DNA from: Acidimicrobiales bacterium
GTDB taxonomy: Bacteria > Actinomycetota > Acidimicrobiia > Acidimicrobiales > SZUA-35
Assembly: GCA_041394265.1 (NCBI GenBank)
Contig: JAWKIO010000005.1
Coordinates: 2,418,001-2,482,000 of the forward strand
Direction: 5' to 3'
Length of the DNA: 64,000 nucleotides
The position numbers and the translations under genes were made by a program. Shown here in pieces: positions 22,039 to 30,117 of this stretch. A model generated the notes under the pieces. That model saw only the letters and a program-made list of their open reading frames with translations, made no database searches and had not been told where the DNA came from. Positions within the stretch are counted from its first letter, which is position 1, and each line of letters opens with the position of its first letter.

Positions 22039-22661
22039 CGCCCGACGAGCAGGCACTCGCCGAAGCCGCCCGGGGGTTCATGCCACCCGACGAAGGACTG
22101 GCGTTGTACGAGGCAGCGCTCGGAGCCGACCCGATGCTCGGACCCATGCTCGAAGTCGGAAGCTACTGCGGAAAATCGGCGCTCTATCTCGGCACCGCCG
22201 CTCGCTCGCTCGACAACCAGCTGTTCTGTGTCGATCACCATCGCGGGTCCGAGGAAAACCAGGCGGGCTGGGAGTGGCACGAGCCCGATCTCGTCGATCC
22301 CGACATCGGTGTGATGGACACGTTGCCGATCTTCCGGCGCACGGTCTACGACGCCGGGCTCGAACCGTGGGTGATCGCCGTCGTCGGCGACTCACCCCGA
22401 GTGGCTCGGCATTGGGCCACACCGCTCTCGCTGCTCTTCATCGACGGTGGACACGGCGTCGACCCGGCCCGCCACGACTTCACGGGGTGGACGCCACACG
22501 TGGCACCCGGCGGCTACCTCGTGATCCACGACGTCTTCCCGAATCCTGCCGATGGTGGGCGACCACCCTACGAAGAGATCTACCTCCCGGCCCTGGCGTC
22601 GGGTCGCTTCACCGAACGGTCGGCGACGGGATCACTCCGGGTGCTCCAGCGAACGGCGTGA
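22035..22661 (+). CDS. Class I SAM-dependent methyltransferase
   Basis: A 208-residue Rossmann-fold methyltransferase of the Methyltransf_24/CmcI-like type. The SAM-binding first strand and loop is LEVGSYCGKSALYL, the acidic second strand CVDHHRG, and the fourth strand LLFIDGGHGVDPARHD, with YLVIHDVF after it. The substrate is unknown. GTG 22035 overlaps the gtrA-like stop by four bases, suggesting coupling. With a GtrA protein upstream, a cell-surface sugar or lipid-linked substrate is a reasonable guess only. Confidence 0.85.
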   Translation: MTPDEQALAEAARGFMPPDEGLALYEAALGADPMLGPMLEVGSYCGKSALYLGTAARSLDNQLFCVDHHRGSEENQAGWEWHEPDLVDPDIGVMDTLPIFRRTVYDAGLEPWVIAVVGDSPRVARHWATPLSLLFIDGGHGVDPARHDFTGWTPHVAPGGYLVIHDVFPNPADGGRPPYEEIYLPALASGRFTERSATGSLRVLQRTA

Positions 22662-22687
22662 CCGGGCGAGCGCGATCGCTCGTGCAG

Positions 22688-22693
22688 TAGCGT
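22688..22693 (+). promoter_or_regulatory. -10 box of a leaderless promoter for the alpha/beta hydrolase
   Basis: TAGCGT is followed by 7 bases and the ATG at 22701. Confidence 0.5.
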
Positions 22694-22700
22694 CGATTCC

Positions 22701-23489
22701 ATGGCTACTGCAGAGATCAATGGCATCACCATCCGCTACGAGGACTCCGGCGGTGACGGGCCGGCCGTGCTCTTCAGCCACGGATTCTTGATGGACCACA
22801 CGATGTTCGACCCACAGGTCGAGGCGTTGTCGGCCGACTACCGCTGCATCCGTTGGGACGAGCGCGGCTTCGGCGACACGCCGGCCCCGGGCCCGTTCAC
22901 CTACTGGGATTCCGCCGCCGACGCGATCGGTCTGCTCGATCACCTCGGCATCGACCAGGCCGTGTTGGTCGGCATGAGCCAGGGTGGCTATCTGTCGTTG
23001 CGGGCAACGCTCGCCAACCCTGAGCGAGTGCGGGCCCTGGTCATGATCGACTCGATGGCAGGGGTCGACGGGCCCGAGGCGCTCGAGGGGTATCGGGGCA
23101 TGCTCGGTGCGCTCACGAGCGGTGACGACGCCGTGGTCGACCAGGTGCTCACCGGCGTGGCCGGCCTCATTCTCGGCGAGCCCGACCTCACGGCCGAGTG
23201 GATGCCGAAGTGGAAGCAGCTCATCGCCAACTCCGACATCACCATCGCCGGTGGCGCGCTGCTCGATCGCGACGATGTCACCGACCGCCTCGGAGAGGTC
23301 GCCTGCCCGGTGCTCATCGTCCACGGCACCGAGGACCAGGCGATCACGCTCGATCAGGCGAGGGTGGTGGCCGACGGAGTGCAGGACTGCCGTGGCTTCG
23401 TCGAGGTCCCAGGCGCCGCCCACGCTGCGAACCTGTCGCACCCCGAGGTGGTGAACCCGCCGCTCGCTGTGTTCCTCGCCGAGTTGTAG
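22701..23489 (+). CDS. Alpha/beta hydrolase
   Basis: A 262-residue alpha/beta hydrolase. The oxyanion region is FSHGFLMD, the nucleophile elbow GMSQGGYLSL carries the catalytic Ser at about 94, the acid is likely the Asp near PVLIVHGTEDQ, and the base the His in PGAAHAANL. The N-terminal INGITIRYEDSGG is typical of lactone or ester hydrolases and haloperoxidase-like members. Substrate unknown. It is a single gene behind a leaderless promoter. Confidence 0.9.
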   Translation: MATAEINGITIRYEDSGGDGPAVLFSHGFLMDHTMFDPQVEALSADYRCIRWDERGFGDTPAPGPFTYWDSAADAIGLLDHLGIDQAVLVGMSQGGYLSLRATLANPERVRALVMIDSMAGVDGPEALEGYRGMLGALTSGDDAVVDQVLTGVAGLILGEPDLTAEWMPKWKQLIANSDITIAGGALLDRDDVTDRLGEVACPVLIVHGTEDQAITLDQARVVADGVQDCRGFVEVPGAAHAANLSHPEVVNPPLAVFLAEL

Positions 23490-23618
23490 GGCCGCGGTGG
23501 CTCCTGCTCGTTCAACGCCTAGCATCGAGCCGACAGCCAACGGGTAGAAGCAGTCAGCGCTCCGGCGCCGGTCATTGCCCTCGACCTCGTGCCCATCGGC
23601 ACGCAACGAGGAGTGATC

Positions 23619-24695
23619 ATGCACGACGACGCACGAAACCCGACCGCCGGATCGTCGGCAGCAGCGGCGAACCCGCCGGCAACAGCGGCAGCGCCGCCGA
23701 CTGCACGGACATCGGCCGAGTCCGAACTGGCGAAGGAACGCACCTTCGGCGGGGTCGGCGTGATGGTCGACCGGGAGATCCGTTGCATCGACCTGAGCCA
23801 GCCCGACCAGGCAACGATCGACGACGAACTCTGGCAGGCGGCATCCGAGATCGGCTTCTTCCAGGTGTCGGGGCACGGTATCCCCCAGGCCGATGTCGAC
23901 CGGGCGTTCGACTTCGCCGCCCGTTTCTTCGAGCTCCCCGCCGACGTGAAGGCCCGGCGCCCGATGCGTCGGGGAACGAACTCCGGGTGGGAGTACCGGA
24001 GCCAGAACCGGCCGTCGACCGGGACCTACGACGACAAGGAGTCGTACCAGATCACCCGGTCACGCATGGTCGAACTCGATCTGTGGCCGACCGACGACGA
24101 ACTTGCGGACTTCGTCGAGGTGATGTCGGCGTTCGAGGCGGCGAACTGGTCGGTGGCGATGCGGATCCTGTCGAGCTTCGCTCGCAAACTCGGCTTCGAC
24201 GGCGACTTCTTCACTCACCGCCACGATCCTTCCTCTCCTGAGTACCAGAGCACGCTGCGGTTGCTCCACTACCTTCCGCTCACCGCCGACCCCGACCCGA
24301 CCGTCTGGCGAGCTGGTGCCCACACCGACTACGACTGCCTGACCCTGCTGCATCAGGTGCCCGGACAACGGGGGCTGCAGGTGTGCCCCGGCAGTGAGGC
24401 CCAGCTGTTGGAGCGGAGCGAGCCCCTGGGGTGGACCGATGTCGAACCGGCCGCAGGCACGATCACCTGCAACATCGGCGACATGCTGATGCGGTGGAGC
24501 GACGACCAGCTGCCCTCGACCCTGCACCGAGTGCGGATGCCCGGCGCCGATGAGCCGCAAGGTCCGCGCTACTCGATCGCGTACTTCGCCCAGGCCGATC
24601 GCGACGCCGTGATCGAGAGCCCGAGTGGCGCCTACCCGCCGATCACGGCCGCTGACTATCTCGGTCAGCGCATCGCCGCCAACTTCCGAGGGTGA
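23619..24695 (+). CDS. 2-oxoglutarate/Fe(II)-dependent dioxygenase (isopenicillin N synthase-like)
   Basis: A protein of about 358 residues with an Ala-rich N-terminal tail, the DIOX_N domain (IDLSQPDQATIDDELW then IGFFQVSGHGI) and the 2OG-FeII oxygenase core. The iron ligands are seen as AHTDYD and LHRVRM, and the 2-oxoglutarate-binding Arg-x-Ser as PRYSIAYF. These enzymes hydroxylate, desaturate or close rings on small molecules. Its substrate is not evident and no biosynthetic cluster surrounds it. ATG 23619 is chosen for its GAGGAG site; an in-frame ATG at 23589 exists. It converges with the LLM gene 8 bases downstream. Confidence 0.88.
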   Translation: MHDDARNPTAGSSAAAANPPATAAAPPTARTSAESELAKERTFGGVGVMVDREIRCIDLSQPDQATIDDELWQAASEIGFFQVSGHGIPQADVDRAFDFAARFFELPADVKARRPMRRGTNSGWEYRSQNRPSTGTYDDKESYQITRSRMVELDLWPTDDELADFVEVMSAFEAANWSVAMRILSSFARKLGFDGDFFTHRHDPSSPEYQSTLRLLHYLPLTADPDPTVWRAGAHTDYDCLTLLHQVPGQRGLQVCPGSEAQLLERSEPLGWTDVEPAAGTITCNIGDMLMRWSDDQLPSTLHRVRMPGADEPQGPRYSIAYFAQADRDAVIESPSGAYPPITAADYLGQRIAANFRG

Positions 24696-24702
24696 GTGCG
24701 CC

Positions 24703-25629
24703 TCAGCTGAGGTAGCTGGCGAAGGCGGCGCGCGTGGTGTCGCGTGTTGCGAGGTCGGGCGCCACCACCTCGATCCGCAGGTCGGTGACGCCGGCTGCTG
24801 CGTACTCGCCAAGACCGTCGAGCACTCGCTCCCACGAGCCGATCAGATGGAGGTCGGCGGCGTCAGTGAGCCCCTCCTTCGCCAACATCGCGGCGTACGA
24901 GGGCAGCACGCCGTAGGGCGCGCCGACCTGTTGCGCCTGGGCGTACGCCGGGCCGATGTCGTCGGTGACGCAGAGCCGGATCAGCGCCATCACCCGGGGT
25001 TCGGGTCGGCCCATGGCTTCGGCCGCCGCGTGGACCGTGGGCACGATGTGGCTGGCGATGGTCTTCGGGCCGCACTGGCCAACGGTCGTGCCCTGGGTTC
25101 GTCGACCGGCCAGGCCGAGCATGCGAGGGCCGAGCGCCGCCAGGAGCACCGGGGTGTCTGGCGCATCGATCGCGACCTCGGCGCGAGTGGTGACCTGCGT
25201 GCCCTCGACATTGGCGGGTTTGCCAGCGAGCAGCGGCTGCAAACCGTCGAGGAACTCCTCGGTGTAGGCATAGGGGTGATCCCACGACAGCCCGAGGGTG
25301 CCCTCGACCGAGGGTCGGTGCGATGGTCCGACACCGAGCGTGAAGCGGCCACCGAGCGCCGACTGGGCCGTCATCACCTGCTGGGCGAGACCGAAGGGAT
25401 GACGTCCGTAGAGCGGGACCACCGATGTGCCGACTTCTCGCATCGAAGTGAACTCCGATGCCACCGCAGCCAGCGCGACGATGGGATCGACCGCTGCTGC
25501 GTGTGAGATCCACAGGCTGTCGAACCCGGCCTCGTCGCCCCAACGAGCGATCTCGCGAACCTCGTCGATCGAAGCCAATGCGACGCCGCCGGCCAACCCC
25601 CAGCGAACGCCGAATCGATCACCACCCAT
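24703..25629 (-). CDS. LLM class flavin-dependent (F420-type) oxidoreductase
   Basis: A 308-residue luciferase-like TIM barrel. Marks include the first strand GVRWGLAGG, GFDSLWISHAA, GRFTLGVGPSHRPS and VLLAALGPRMLGLAGR, the last matching the actinobacterial TIGR03564-like F420 group. Most such proteins use F420H2 and have unknown substrates. It is the second gene of a pair: the paralogue upstream ends 33 bases before it, and the start has a strong AAGGAG site, so the two are probably co-transcribed. Confidence 0.9.
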   Translation of the reverse strand: MGGDRFGVRWGLAGGVALASIDEVREIARWGDEAGFDSLWISHAAAVDPIVALAAVASEFTSMREVGTSVVPLYGRHPFGLAQQVMTAQSALGGRFTLGVGPSHRPSVEGTLGLSWDHPYAYTEEFLDGLQPLLAGKPANVEGTQVTTRAEVAIDAPDTPVLLAALGPRMLGLAGRRTQGTTVGQCGPKTIASHIVPTVHAAAEAMGRPEPRVMALIRLCVTDDIGPAYAQAQQVGAPYGVLPSYAAMLAKEGLTDAADLHLIGSWERVLDGLGEYAAAGVTDLRIEVVAPDLATRDTTRAAFASYLS

Positions 25630-25662
25630 CTCGAGTCTCCTTCGTCAAGCCTCGCTCGTTGC

Positions 25663-26574
25663 TCATGCGCTCCAGCCGCTCAGCGCCTCCCAACCATGGC
25701 ACACCTCGTCGGGATCGAATCCCTGGACGACGGCGGTGAAGTCGGTGGCGCCGGCCGCGGCAATCTCGGTGAGTCCGGCGTGCACCGTCTCGGCATCGCC
25801 GATCAGGGAGATGTCGGCGGGACCTTCGACGCCCTCGATGTCGAGCATCGCCCGATACGACGGGAGCTGGCCGTAGATCGTCAACGACTTCGCAACGAGG
25901 GCGCGGGCCTCGTCGGGTCGGTCGGTCACCCACACCGGCAGGCTGCACACCACCCGAGGTGCCGGCCGACCGGCTGCGTCGGCGGCGGTGGTGATGCCGG
26001 GAACGATCTGGCGTTCGAGGGTCTTCGGCCCGACGCACCACAGGATCGTGCCGTCGGTGCGCCGGCCGGCGATCTTCAGCATCTGGTCGCCGAGTGCGGC
26101 GAGCATCACGCTCGGCGCCTGATCGGTGATGCGGGCCGCCTCGCCGTCGTACGACCAGACCTCGCCCTCGTGATGGGCCTCGCCGGATTCGAGCAGGGGA
26201 AGCAGCACGTCGAGGTAGTCGAGCATGTGACGGATCGGCTGCTTCCACTCCATCTTCCAGCGATCCTCGACCGATGGCTGGTGCGCCAGCCCGATGCCGA
26301 GCACGAGCCGACCGCCGGTTGCCGCCTGCGAGGCCAACGCCGATGCGGCGAGCGCCTGCGGATGGCGGGGCCAGGTGGGCACGACAGCGGTACCGAGCTC
26401 GATCGACGAGGTTGCGGCCCGAGCTGCGGTGAAGCAATGCAGCGGATCGATGAGACCGGTCTGGGCCAGCCAGTAGCTAGTGAAACCCGACGACTCGGCG
26501 TCGGCCATGTTGGCCACGATCGCGTCGAGGTCGGGGCGGGCGAGCAGGCTGGAACCGTTGATACCGATGCGCAT
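25663..26574 (-). CDS. LLM class flavin-dependent (F420-type) oxidoreductase
   Basis: A 303-residue paralogue of the downstream gene, sharing the same order of motifs: GFTSYWLAQTG, GTAVVPTWPRHP, GRLVLGIGLAHQPSVE, VMLAALGDQMLKIAGR and CVGPKTLE. It is the promoter-proximal member; its ATG follows a minus-strand TAGTGT box by 6 bases. The pair may act on the same compound class or form a heteromer, but neither is shown. F420 dependence is inferred from the family. Confidence 0.9.
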   Translation of the reverse strand: MRIGINGSSLLARPDLDAIVANMADAESSGFTSYWLAQTGLIDPLHCFTAARAATSSIELGTAVVPTWPRHPQALAASALASQAATGGRLVLGIGLAHQPSVEDRWKMEWKQPIRHMLDYLDVLLPLLESGEAHHEGEVWSYDGEAARITDQAPSVMLAALGDQMLKIAGRRTDGTILWCVGPKTLERQIVPGITTAADAAGRPAPRVVCSLPVWVTDRPDEARALVAKSLTIYGQLPSYRAMLDIEGVEGPADISLIGDAETVHAGLTEIAAAGATDFTAVVQGFDPDEVCHGWEALSGWSA

Positions 26575-26580
26575 GTCGGG

Positions 26581-26586
26581 ACACTA
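26581..26586 (-). promoter_or_regulatory. -10 box of a leaderless promoter for the LLM gene pair
   Basis: Minus-strand TAGTGT is followed by 6 bases and the ATG at 26574. Confidence 0.5.
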
Positions 26587-26673
26587 ACTCGGCGGCCTCG
26601 CTCGGACCGCCTCGGAAGCGGATCGGCGTCCATGAGTGGTGGCTCGCGACCCGGACTTCGGCCAAGATGGCGC

Positions 26674-27354
26674 ATGACCTTTTCGCCAGCAAAGTCCGCC
26701 CTCGACGTCGGCTTCTACACCAACGATCTCGAGGCCGCTCAGGCCTTCTGGGAGCAGGAGGTCGGGCTCGGCTACGAGGAACTCCTGAAGGTCGGCGGCG
26801 GGGTCCACCAGCACCGCTACACCCTCCACGAGGGGGTGCTCAAGCAGAACGTGTCGCGTGATCCGCTCGAGCCGACAACGAGCGGCTTCACTCGGCTTCG
26901 CATTGCGGCTGATGTCGATGCGGCCCGCTCGCTCATGCACCCCGACGGCGTCCCGGTCGAACTCGTGCCGATGGGGCACGACGGCATCAGCGCCGTCGAG
27001 ATCACCCTCGCCGCCCGGTCCGTCGACCACACCGCCTCCCTCTTGATCGAGGCCTTCGATGCCCGGCCCGAAGGCGGCCGCATCCACGTTGGCGAGACGC
27101 TCATCGCGTTCGATCATCAGCCCGGTCGGGCACCCGCCGGACCGTCACGCTCACTCGGTTGCACCTACATCACCGCCCAGGTCTTCGACGTCCAGAAGCA
27201 GCACGAGCGCTTCCTCCGCAAGGGGTTCACCGAAGGCATGGCACCCATGCGCCTAGGCGACACCGCCGCCATCTCGTTCGTCCGACTGCCCGATGGCGAC
27301 TGGCTCGAGCTGTCACAGCGCGCCAACCTCACTGGCGAGCTCCCCGACCTCTGA
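26674..27354 (+). CDS. VOC family (glyoxalase/dioxygenase fold) protein
   Basis: A 226-residue protein of two VOC modules. The first begins ALDVGFYTNDLEAAQAFWEQEVGLGYEE, the second runs through CTYITAQVFDVQKQHERFLRKGF and ends FVRLPDGDWLELSQRA. Metal ligands would be His/Glu at module ends (for example the final Glu in WLELSQ), but the full set was not assigned. Enzyme type (lyase, dioxygenase, resistance protein) is open. It is divergent from the LLM pair. CAAGAT lies five bases before the ATG and may be its -10 box. Confidence 0.85.
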   Translation: MTFSPAKSALDVGFYTNDLEAAQAFWEQEVGLGYEELLKVGGGVHQHRYTLHEGVLKQNVSRDPLEPTTSGFTRLRIAADVDAARSLMHPDGVPVELVPMGHDGISAVEITLAARSVDHTASLLIEAFDARPEGGRIHVGETLIAFDHQPGRAPAGPSRSLGCTYITAQVFDVQKQHERFLRKGFTEGMAPMRLGDTAAISFVRLPDGDWLELSQRANLTGELPDL

Positions 27355-27362
27355 GTCGGGCC

Positions 27363-27470
27363 GTCAGGCTGGCACGGTCTCTCAGCCGTCAGGCTGCCAC
27401 GGTCTCTCAGTCGTCAGGCTGCCACGGTCTCTCAGTCGTCAGGCTGCCCCGGTCTCTCAGCCGTCAGGCT
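27363..27470. repeat. 25-bp tandem repeat between convergent genes
   Basis: GTCAGGCT recurs at 27363, 27388, 27413, 27438 and 27463, an exact 25-bp period. The four full units read approximately GTCAGGCTGCCACGGTCTCT plus CAGTC. The array spans the whole 109-base gap between the VOC stop and the SDR 3' end and supplies the last codons of the SDR. The units are identical in length with no unique spacers between them, so this is not a CRISPR array. Confidence 0.93.
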
Positions 27471-28195
27471 TTCAACGCTCCGTCCACCACGAACTCGTGG
27501 CCGCTGCAATACGACGACTCGTCCGAGGCCAGGAACAGCACCACGTTCGCCACCTCTGACGCCGCGGCCGTGCGCCCCATCGGGATGTTCTCCCGCACGC
27601 GGCTGAGGGTCTGGCCGAACTCCTCGAGCATGGCGGTTTCGATGATCCCGGGGTGCACCGAGTTCACCCGCACGCCGTCGGGGGCCAGTTCGAGTGCAGC
27701 CGACTTGGTCATGCCCCGCACCGCCCACTTGGTTGCCCCGTAGGCGTGTGCGCCTCGGGCACCACCGAGCCCGGCGACCGACGAGATGTTGATGATGCTG
27801 CCGAACCCCTGGTTGCGCATGACGAGCCCGACGGTCCGCAAGCCCAGGAACACCCCGGTCTGGTTGATGCTGAGCATCAGGTTCCAGTCGGCCAGCGAGG
27901 TGTTGAACAGACTCGCCGTCCGGAAGATGCCGGCGTTGTTGACCAACACGTCGATCTTGCCGTGCTCCTCGACGATGCCGGCGACGACGCCATTCCAGTC
28001 GTCTTCACTCGTGACATCGTGGTGGAGGTAGGTGACGGCATCACCGAGCCGATCGGCGGTGGCTTGGCCCACCTCGTCGAGCACGTCGGTGATGTACACC
28101 GTCGCCCCCTCGGCGGCGAACCGCTCCGCTTCCGCTTCGCCTTGCCCCCTCGCACCGCCGGTGATCAGTGCGACCTTGCCATCGAGTTGTCCCAT
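27464..28195 (-). CDS. Short-chain dehydrogenase/reductase
   Basis: A 243-residue classical SDR. The cofactor motif is TGGARGQGEAEA at residues 12-23, an acidic residue after the second strand (ITDVLDE) favours NAD(H), and NNAG, the catalytic Ser in NISSV, and YGATK are all present. The C-terminal HEFVVDGALKA is typical. It resembles 3-alpha/20-beta-hydroxysteroid or 3-oxoacyl reductases; substrate unknown. It is monocistronic behind a leaderless promoter, and its final codons lie in the 25-bp repeat array. Confidence 0.92.
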   Translation of the reverse strand: MGQLDGKVALITGGARGQGEAEAERFAAEGATVYITDVLDEVGQATADRLGDAVTYLHHDVTSEDDWNGVVAGIVEEHGKIDVLVNNAGIFRTASLFNTSLADWNLMLSINQTGVFLGLRTVGLVMRNQGFGSIINISSVAGLGGARGAHAYGATKWAVRGMTKSAALELAPDGVRVNSVHPGIIETAMLEEFGQTLSRVRENIPMGRTAAASEVANVVLFLASDESSYCSGHEFVVDGALKA

Positions 28196-28202
28196 GGCGG
28201 CG

Positions 28203-28208
28203 ACGCTA
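28203..28208 (-). promoter_or_regulatory. -10 box of a leaderless promoter for the SDR gene
   Basis: Minus-strand TAGCGT is followed by 7 bases and the ATG at 28195. Confidence 0.5.
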
Positions 28209-28248
28209 GAAGAGCCCCGCCCGATTGGAAAGTCCGCCGCCCCCCACC

Positions 28249-28355
28249 CGAACTGTCGACAGTGAAGCCCATACTTCCGATCTGTCGACGCTGAAGCTCA
28301 ATTGGGGGCTTCAGTATCGACAGTTCACCGGTCTGGGCTTCAGTTCGGACGGTTC
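28249..28355. repeat. Four-arm inverted repeat (L1-L2-loop-R2-R1)
   Basis: Two imperfect direct arms, L1 (28249-28271, containing CTGTCGACAGTGAAGCCC) and L2 (28282-28299, CTGTCGACGCTGAAGCTC), are followed by their inverted counterparts R2 (28306-28323, GGGCTTCAGTATCGACAG) and R1 (28335-28355, GGGCTTCAGTTCGGACG and on). L2 and R2 pair at about 15 of 18 positions around a short G-rich loop. It lies between two minus-strand genes. Confidence 0.8.
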
Positions 28356-28370
28356 GAGCAGGTCCAGAGA

Positions 28371-28985
28371 TCAGAGCACGGGGAAGGCGCCGGGGAGGCC
28401 GCGGAACATGCCACGGATCATCGTGGCGGCCCCGAACCGGTGCAGGCCGATGCGGCTGCCGACGTCGAGAACGATCGCCACGTTCTCGCGGGGCATCTCG
28501 GGCAGCGGGAAATCGACCGAGCGAGCCAGGTCGTCGAGGTGCACGACCTGTTCGAGCATGCGTGTGCTCAGGTAGGGGTCGAGCCGCATCGTCATCCCAC
28601 CGAAGACGGGCACGATCCGATCGGGCGGCTCGTCGGCCAGGCGCTGTTCGAGTGCGGTCAATCGCTCGGCCACCTTGGCGACCAGCGCGTCGTAGCCCAT
28701 CGAGGCCACCTCGGCCGCTCGCTTGCGGATGTTGACGTGATCCTCCTCGGTGAGACTGCTCGCCAGTGCGCCGTACTGGTCGGCGGTCTCGAACGTCACC
28801 GAATCGGGCTCGTCGAGTTCGAGATAGTCGGCGACGACCCAGACCGAGCCCCGAGCAAGGTGGCCGCAGAGGGCGCCGACCGTCTGGCCTTCCAGCACCG
28901 ACGGCTGGTCCCACGCCTCGGCGATGCCGGGCTGGCGGAGGGCTTCGAGGACGACATGGGCACCGGCGAGGAACTGTGAGCGCAT
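28371..28985 (-). CDS. Mycothiol-dependent maleylpyruvate isomerase N-terminal domain-like protein
   Basis: A 204-residue protein of the MDMPI_N/DinB-like four-helix fold. The typical core segment is GQTVGALCGHLARGSVWVVADYL near residues 33-55, with further metal-site candidates near VHLDDLARS. Members include mycothiol-dependent isomerases and S-transferases with a divalent metal held by three His/Asp residues. Its reaction is unknown. It supports a mycothiol-producing actinobacterial host. The ATG follows TACGCT by 6 bases (leaderless). Confidence 0.82.
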   Translation of the reverse strand: MRSQFLAGAHVVLEALRQPGIAEAWDQPSVLEGQTVGALCGHLARGSVWVVADYLELDEPDSVTFETADQYGALASSLTEEDHVNIRKRAAEVASMGYDALVAKVAERLTALEQRLADEPPDRIVPVFGGMTMRLDPYLSTRMLEQVVHLDDLARSVDFPLPEMPRENVAIVLDVGSRIGLHRFGAATMIRGMFRGLPGAFPVL

Positions 28986-28991
28986 GGGGCG

Positions 28992-28997
28992 AGCGTA
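28992..28997 (-). promoter_or_regulatory. -10 box of a leaderless promoter for the MDMPI-like gene
   Basis: Minus-strand TACGCT is followed by 6 bases and the ATG at 28985. Confidence 0.5.
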
Positions 28998-29069
28998 GGC
29001 AACCCCCTCGATCCGGCGAAGCTTGATCGGGTCAACATTGCGTCGATCCGGTGCGCCGACCGGCAGCGC

Positions 29070-30101
29070 TCAGCGTCCGGCGATCTCGTCGACGAAGAGG
29101 CCTGAGGTTGGATTGACGCCGCACAGGGCGTCGGCGGTCAGGATCACGGCGGCCGCGGTGTAGCTGCTGCGCTCGTCGGCCGGGAAGAACACCAGCTCGG
29201 GGAAGACGAGACCGGTGTAGTACGAGCCATCGCGGTCTCGGTGGGCCTGGATCCACGAAAACAGCGTGCGGGCCGCACTGGTCTGGCCGACGGCCAGGTG
29301 CGCCAGCGCGCACTCGCAGGTCTCGGCGGCGGTGACCCATGGGCGGTCGCTCACACAACGCACCCCCTTGCCCGCCATGACGAAGGTGTCCCACCCCTTC
29401 GCCAGCATCTTCGCCCCGTCGTCGCCGGTGACGGCTCCGGTCATCACGGGGTAGTACCAGTCCATGGCCCAGCGGGCCTTGGGCTCGAACGCGTTGGGTT
29501 GGTTGGCGATCACATCGACGAGGCGGGCTCGCGCCCCGATCCACTCGGGACGGGGCCGATCGAGGGCCTCGGCGATCTTGGCCGCACATGCGAGGCTGTG
29601 GCTGATCGACGACGAGCCGGTGAGCAGGGCGTAGTTCCACGGCATGCCGTCGGAGTGCCGGGCCCAGATGATCTCGCCTCGTCGAGTCTGGAGATCGAGC
29701 ACGAACTCGATCGCCGCCTCGACCACCGGCCAGTACCGCTCCAGGATCGAGCGGTCGCCGGTGGCGAGCCAGTGATGCCAGATCCCGGTGGCGATGTAGG
29801 CGATGCAGTTGGCGTCGAGCTTGGCGTCCTCGATGCCGTCGGCGGTGTAGTAGTTGTGCCAGCTGCCGTCGGGCCGCTGGATCTCGGCGAGCCAGCGGTA
29901 GGCGTGTTCGGCCTCGTCGACGAAGCCGCACGTCGCCAGGGCCATGGCTGCCTCGACATGGTTCCACGGGTCGGCGTGCCCATCGGGATACCACTGGATC
30001 ATGCCGTTCGAGAGCTGGAGCTCGGCGATCGTCTGTGCGGTGGCGCGCAGATCCTCCGCGGTGACGATGCCCTCCACGGACGGCGTGATCATCTCGGTCA
30101 T
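29070..30101 (-). CDS. Alpha/alpha-barrel protein of the glycosyltransferase-methyltransferase cluster
   Basis: A protein of about 343 residues made of helical repeats: NGMIQWYPDGHADPWNHVEAAMAL, GSWHNYYTADGIEDAKLDANCIAYIATGIWHHWL, SDGMPWNYALLTGSSSI, and DGSYYTGLVFPE. Homologues are often labelled prenyltransferase or squalene-cyclase repeat proteins, but the DAN-x-IAYIATG pattern with many Trp/Tyr resembles six-hairpin glycosidases such as GH15, which fits the neighbouring glycosyltransferase better. Activity is unknown. It is last in a three-gene set; the start ATG 30101 has a GAGGA site in the 16-base gap after the methyltransferase. Confidence 0.78.
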   Translation of the reverse strand: MTEMITPSVEGIVTAEDLRATAQTIAELQLSNGMIQWYPDGHADPWNHVEAAMALATCGFVDEAEHAYRWLAEIQRPDGSWHNYYTADGIEDAKLDANCIAYIATGIWHHWLATGDRSILERYWPVVEAAIEFVLDLQTRRGEIIWARHSDGMPWNYALLTGSSSISHSLACAAKIAEALDRPRPEWIGARARLVDVIANQPNAFEPKARWAMDWYYPVMTGAVTGDDGAKMLAKGWDTFVMAGKGVRCVSDRPWVTAAETCECALAHLAVGQTSAARTLFSWIQAHRDRDGSYYTGLVFPELVFFPADERSSYTAAAVILTADALCGVNPTSGLFVDEIAGR

Positions 30102-30117
30102 CGAACCGGGTCCTCGC

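Noticed and set aside
29070..30101. Prenyltransferase assignment for the helical-barrel protein
   Set aside because: No Asp-rich prenyl-diphosphate motif is visible; the repeats fit better with an alpha/alpha glycosidase-like barrel, so no such function is claimed.
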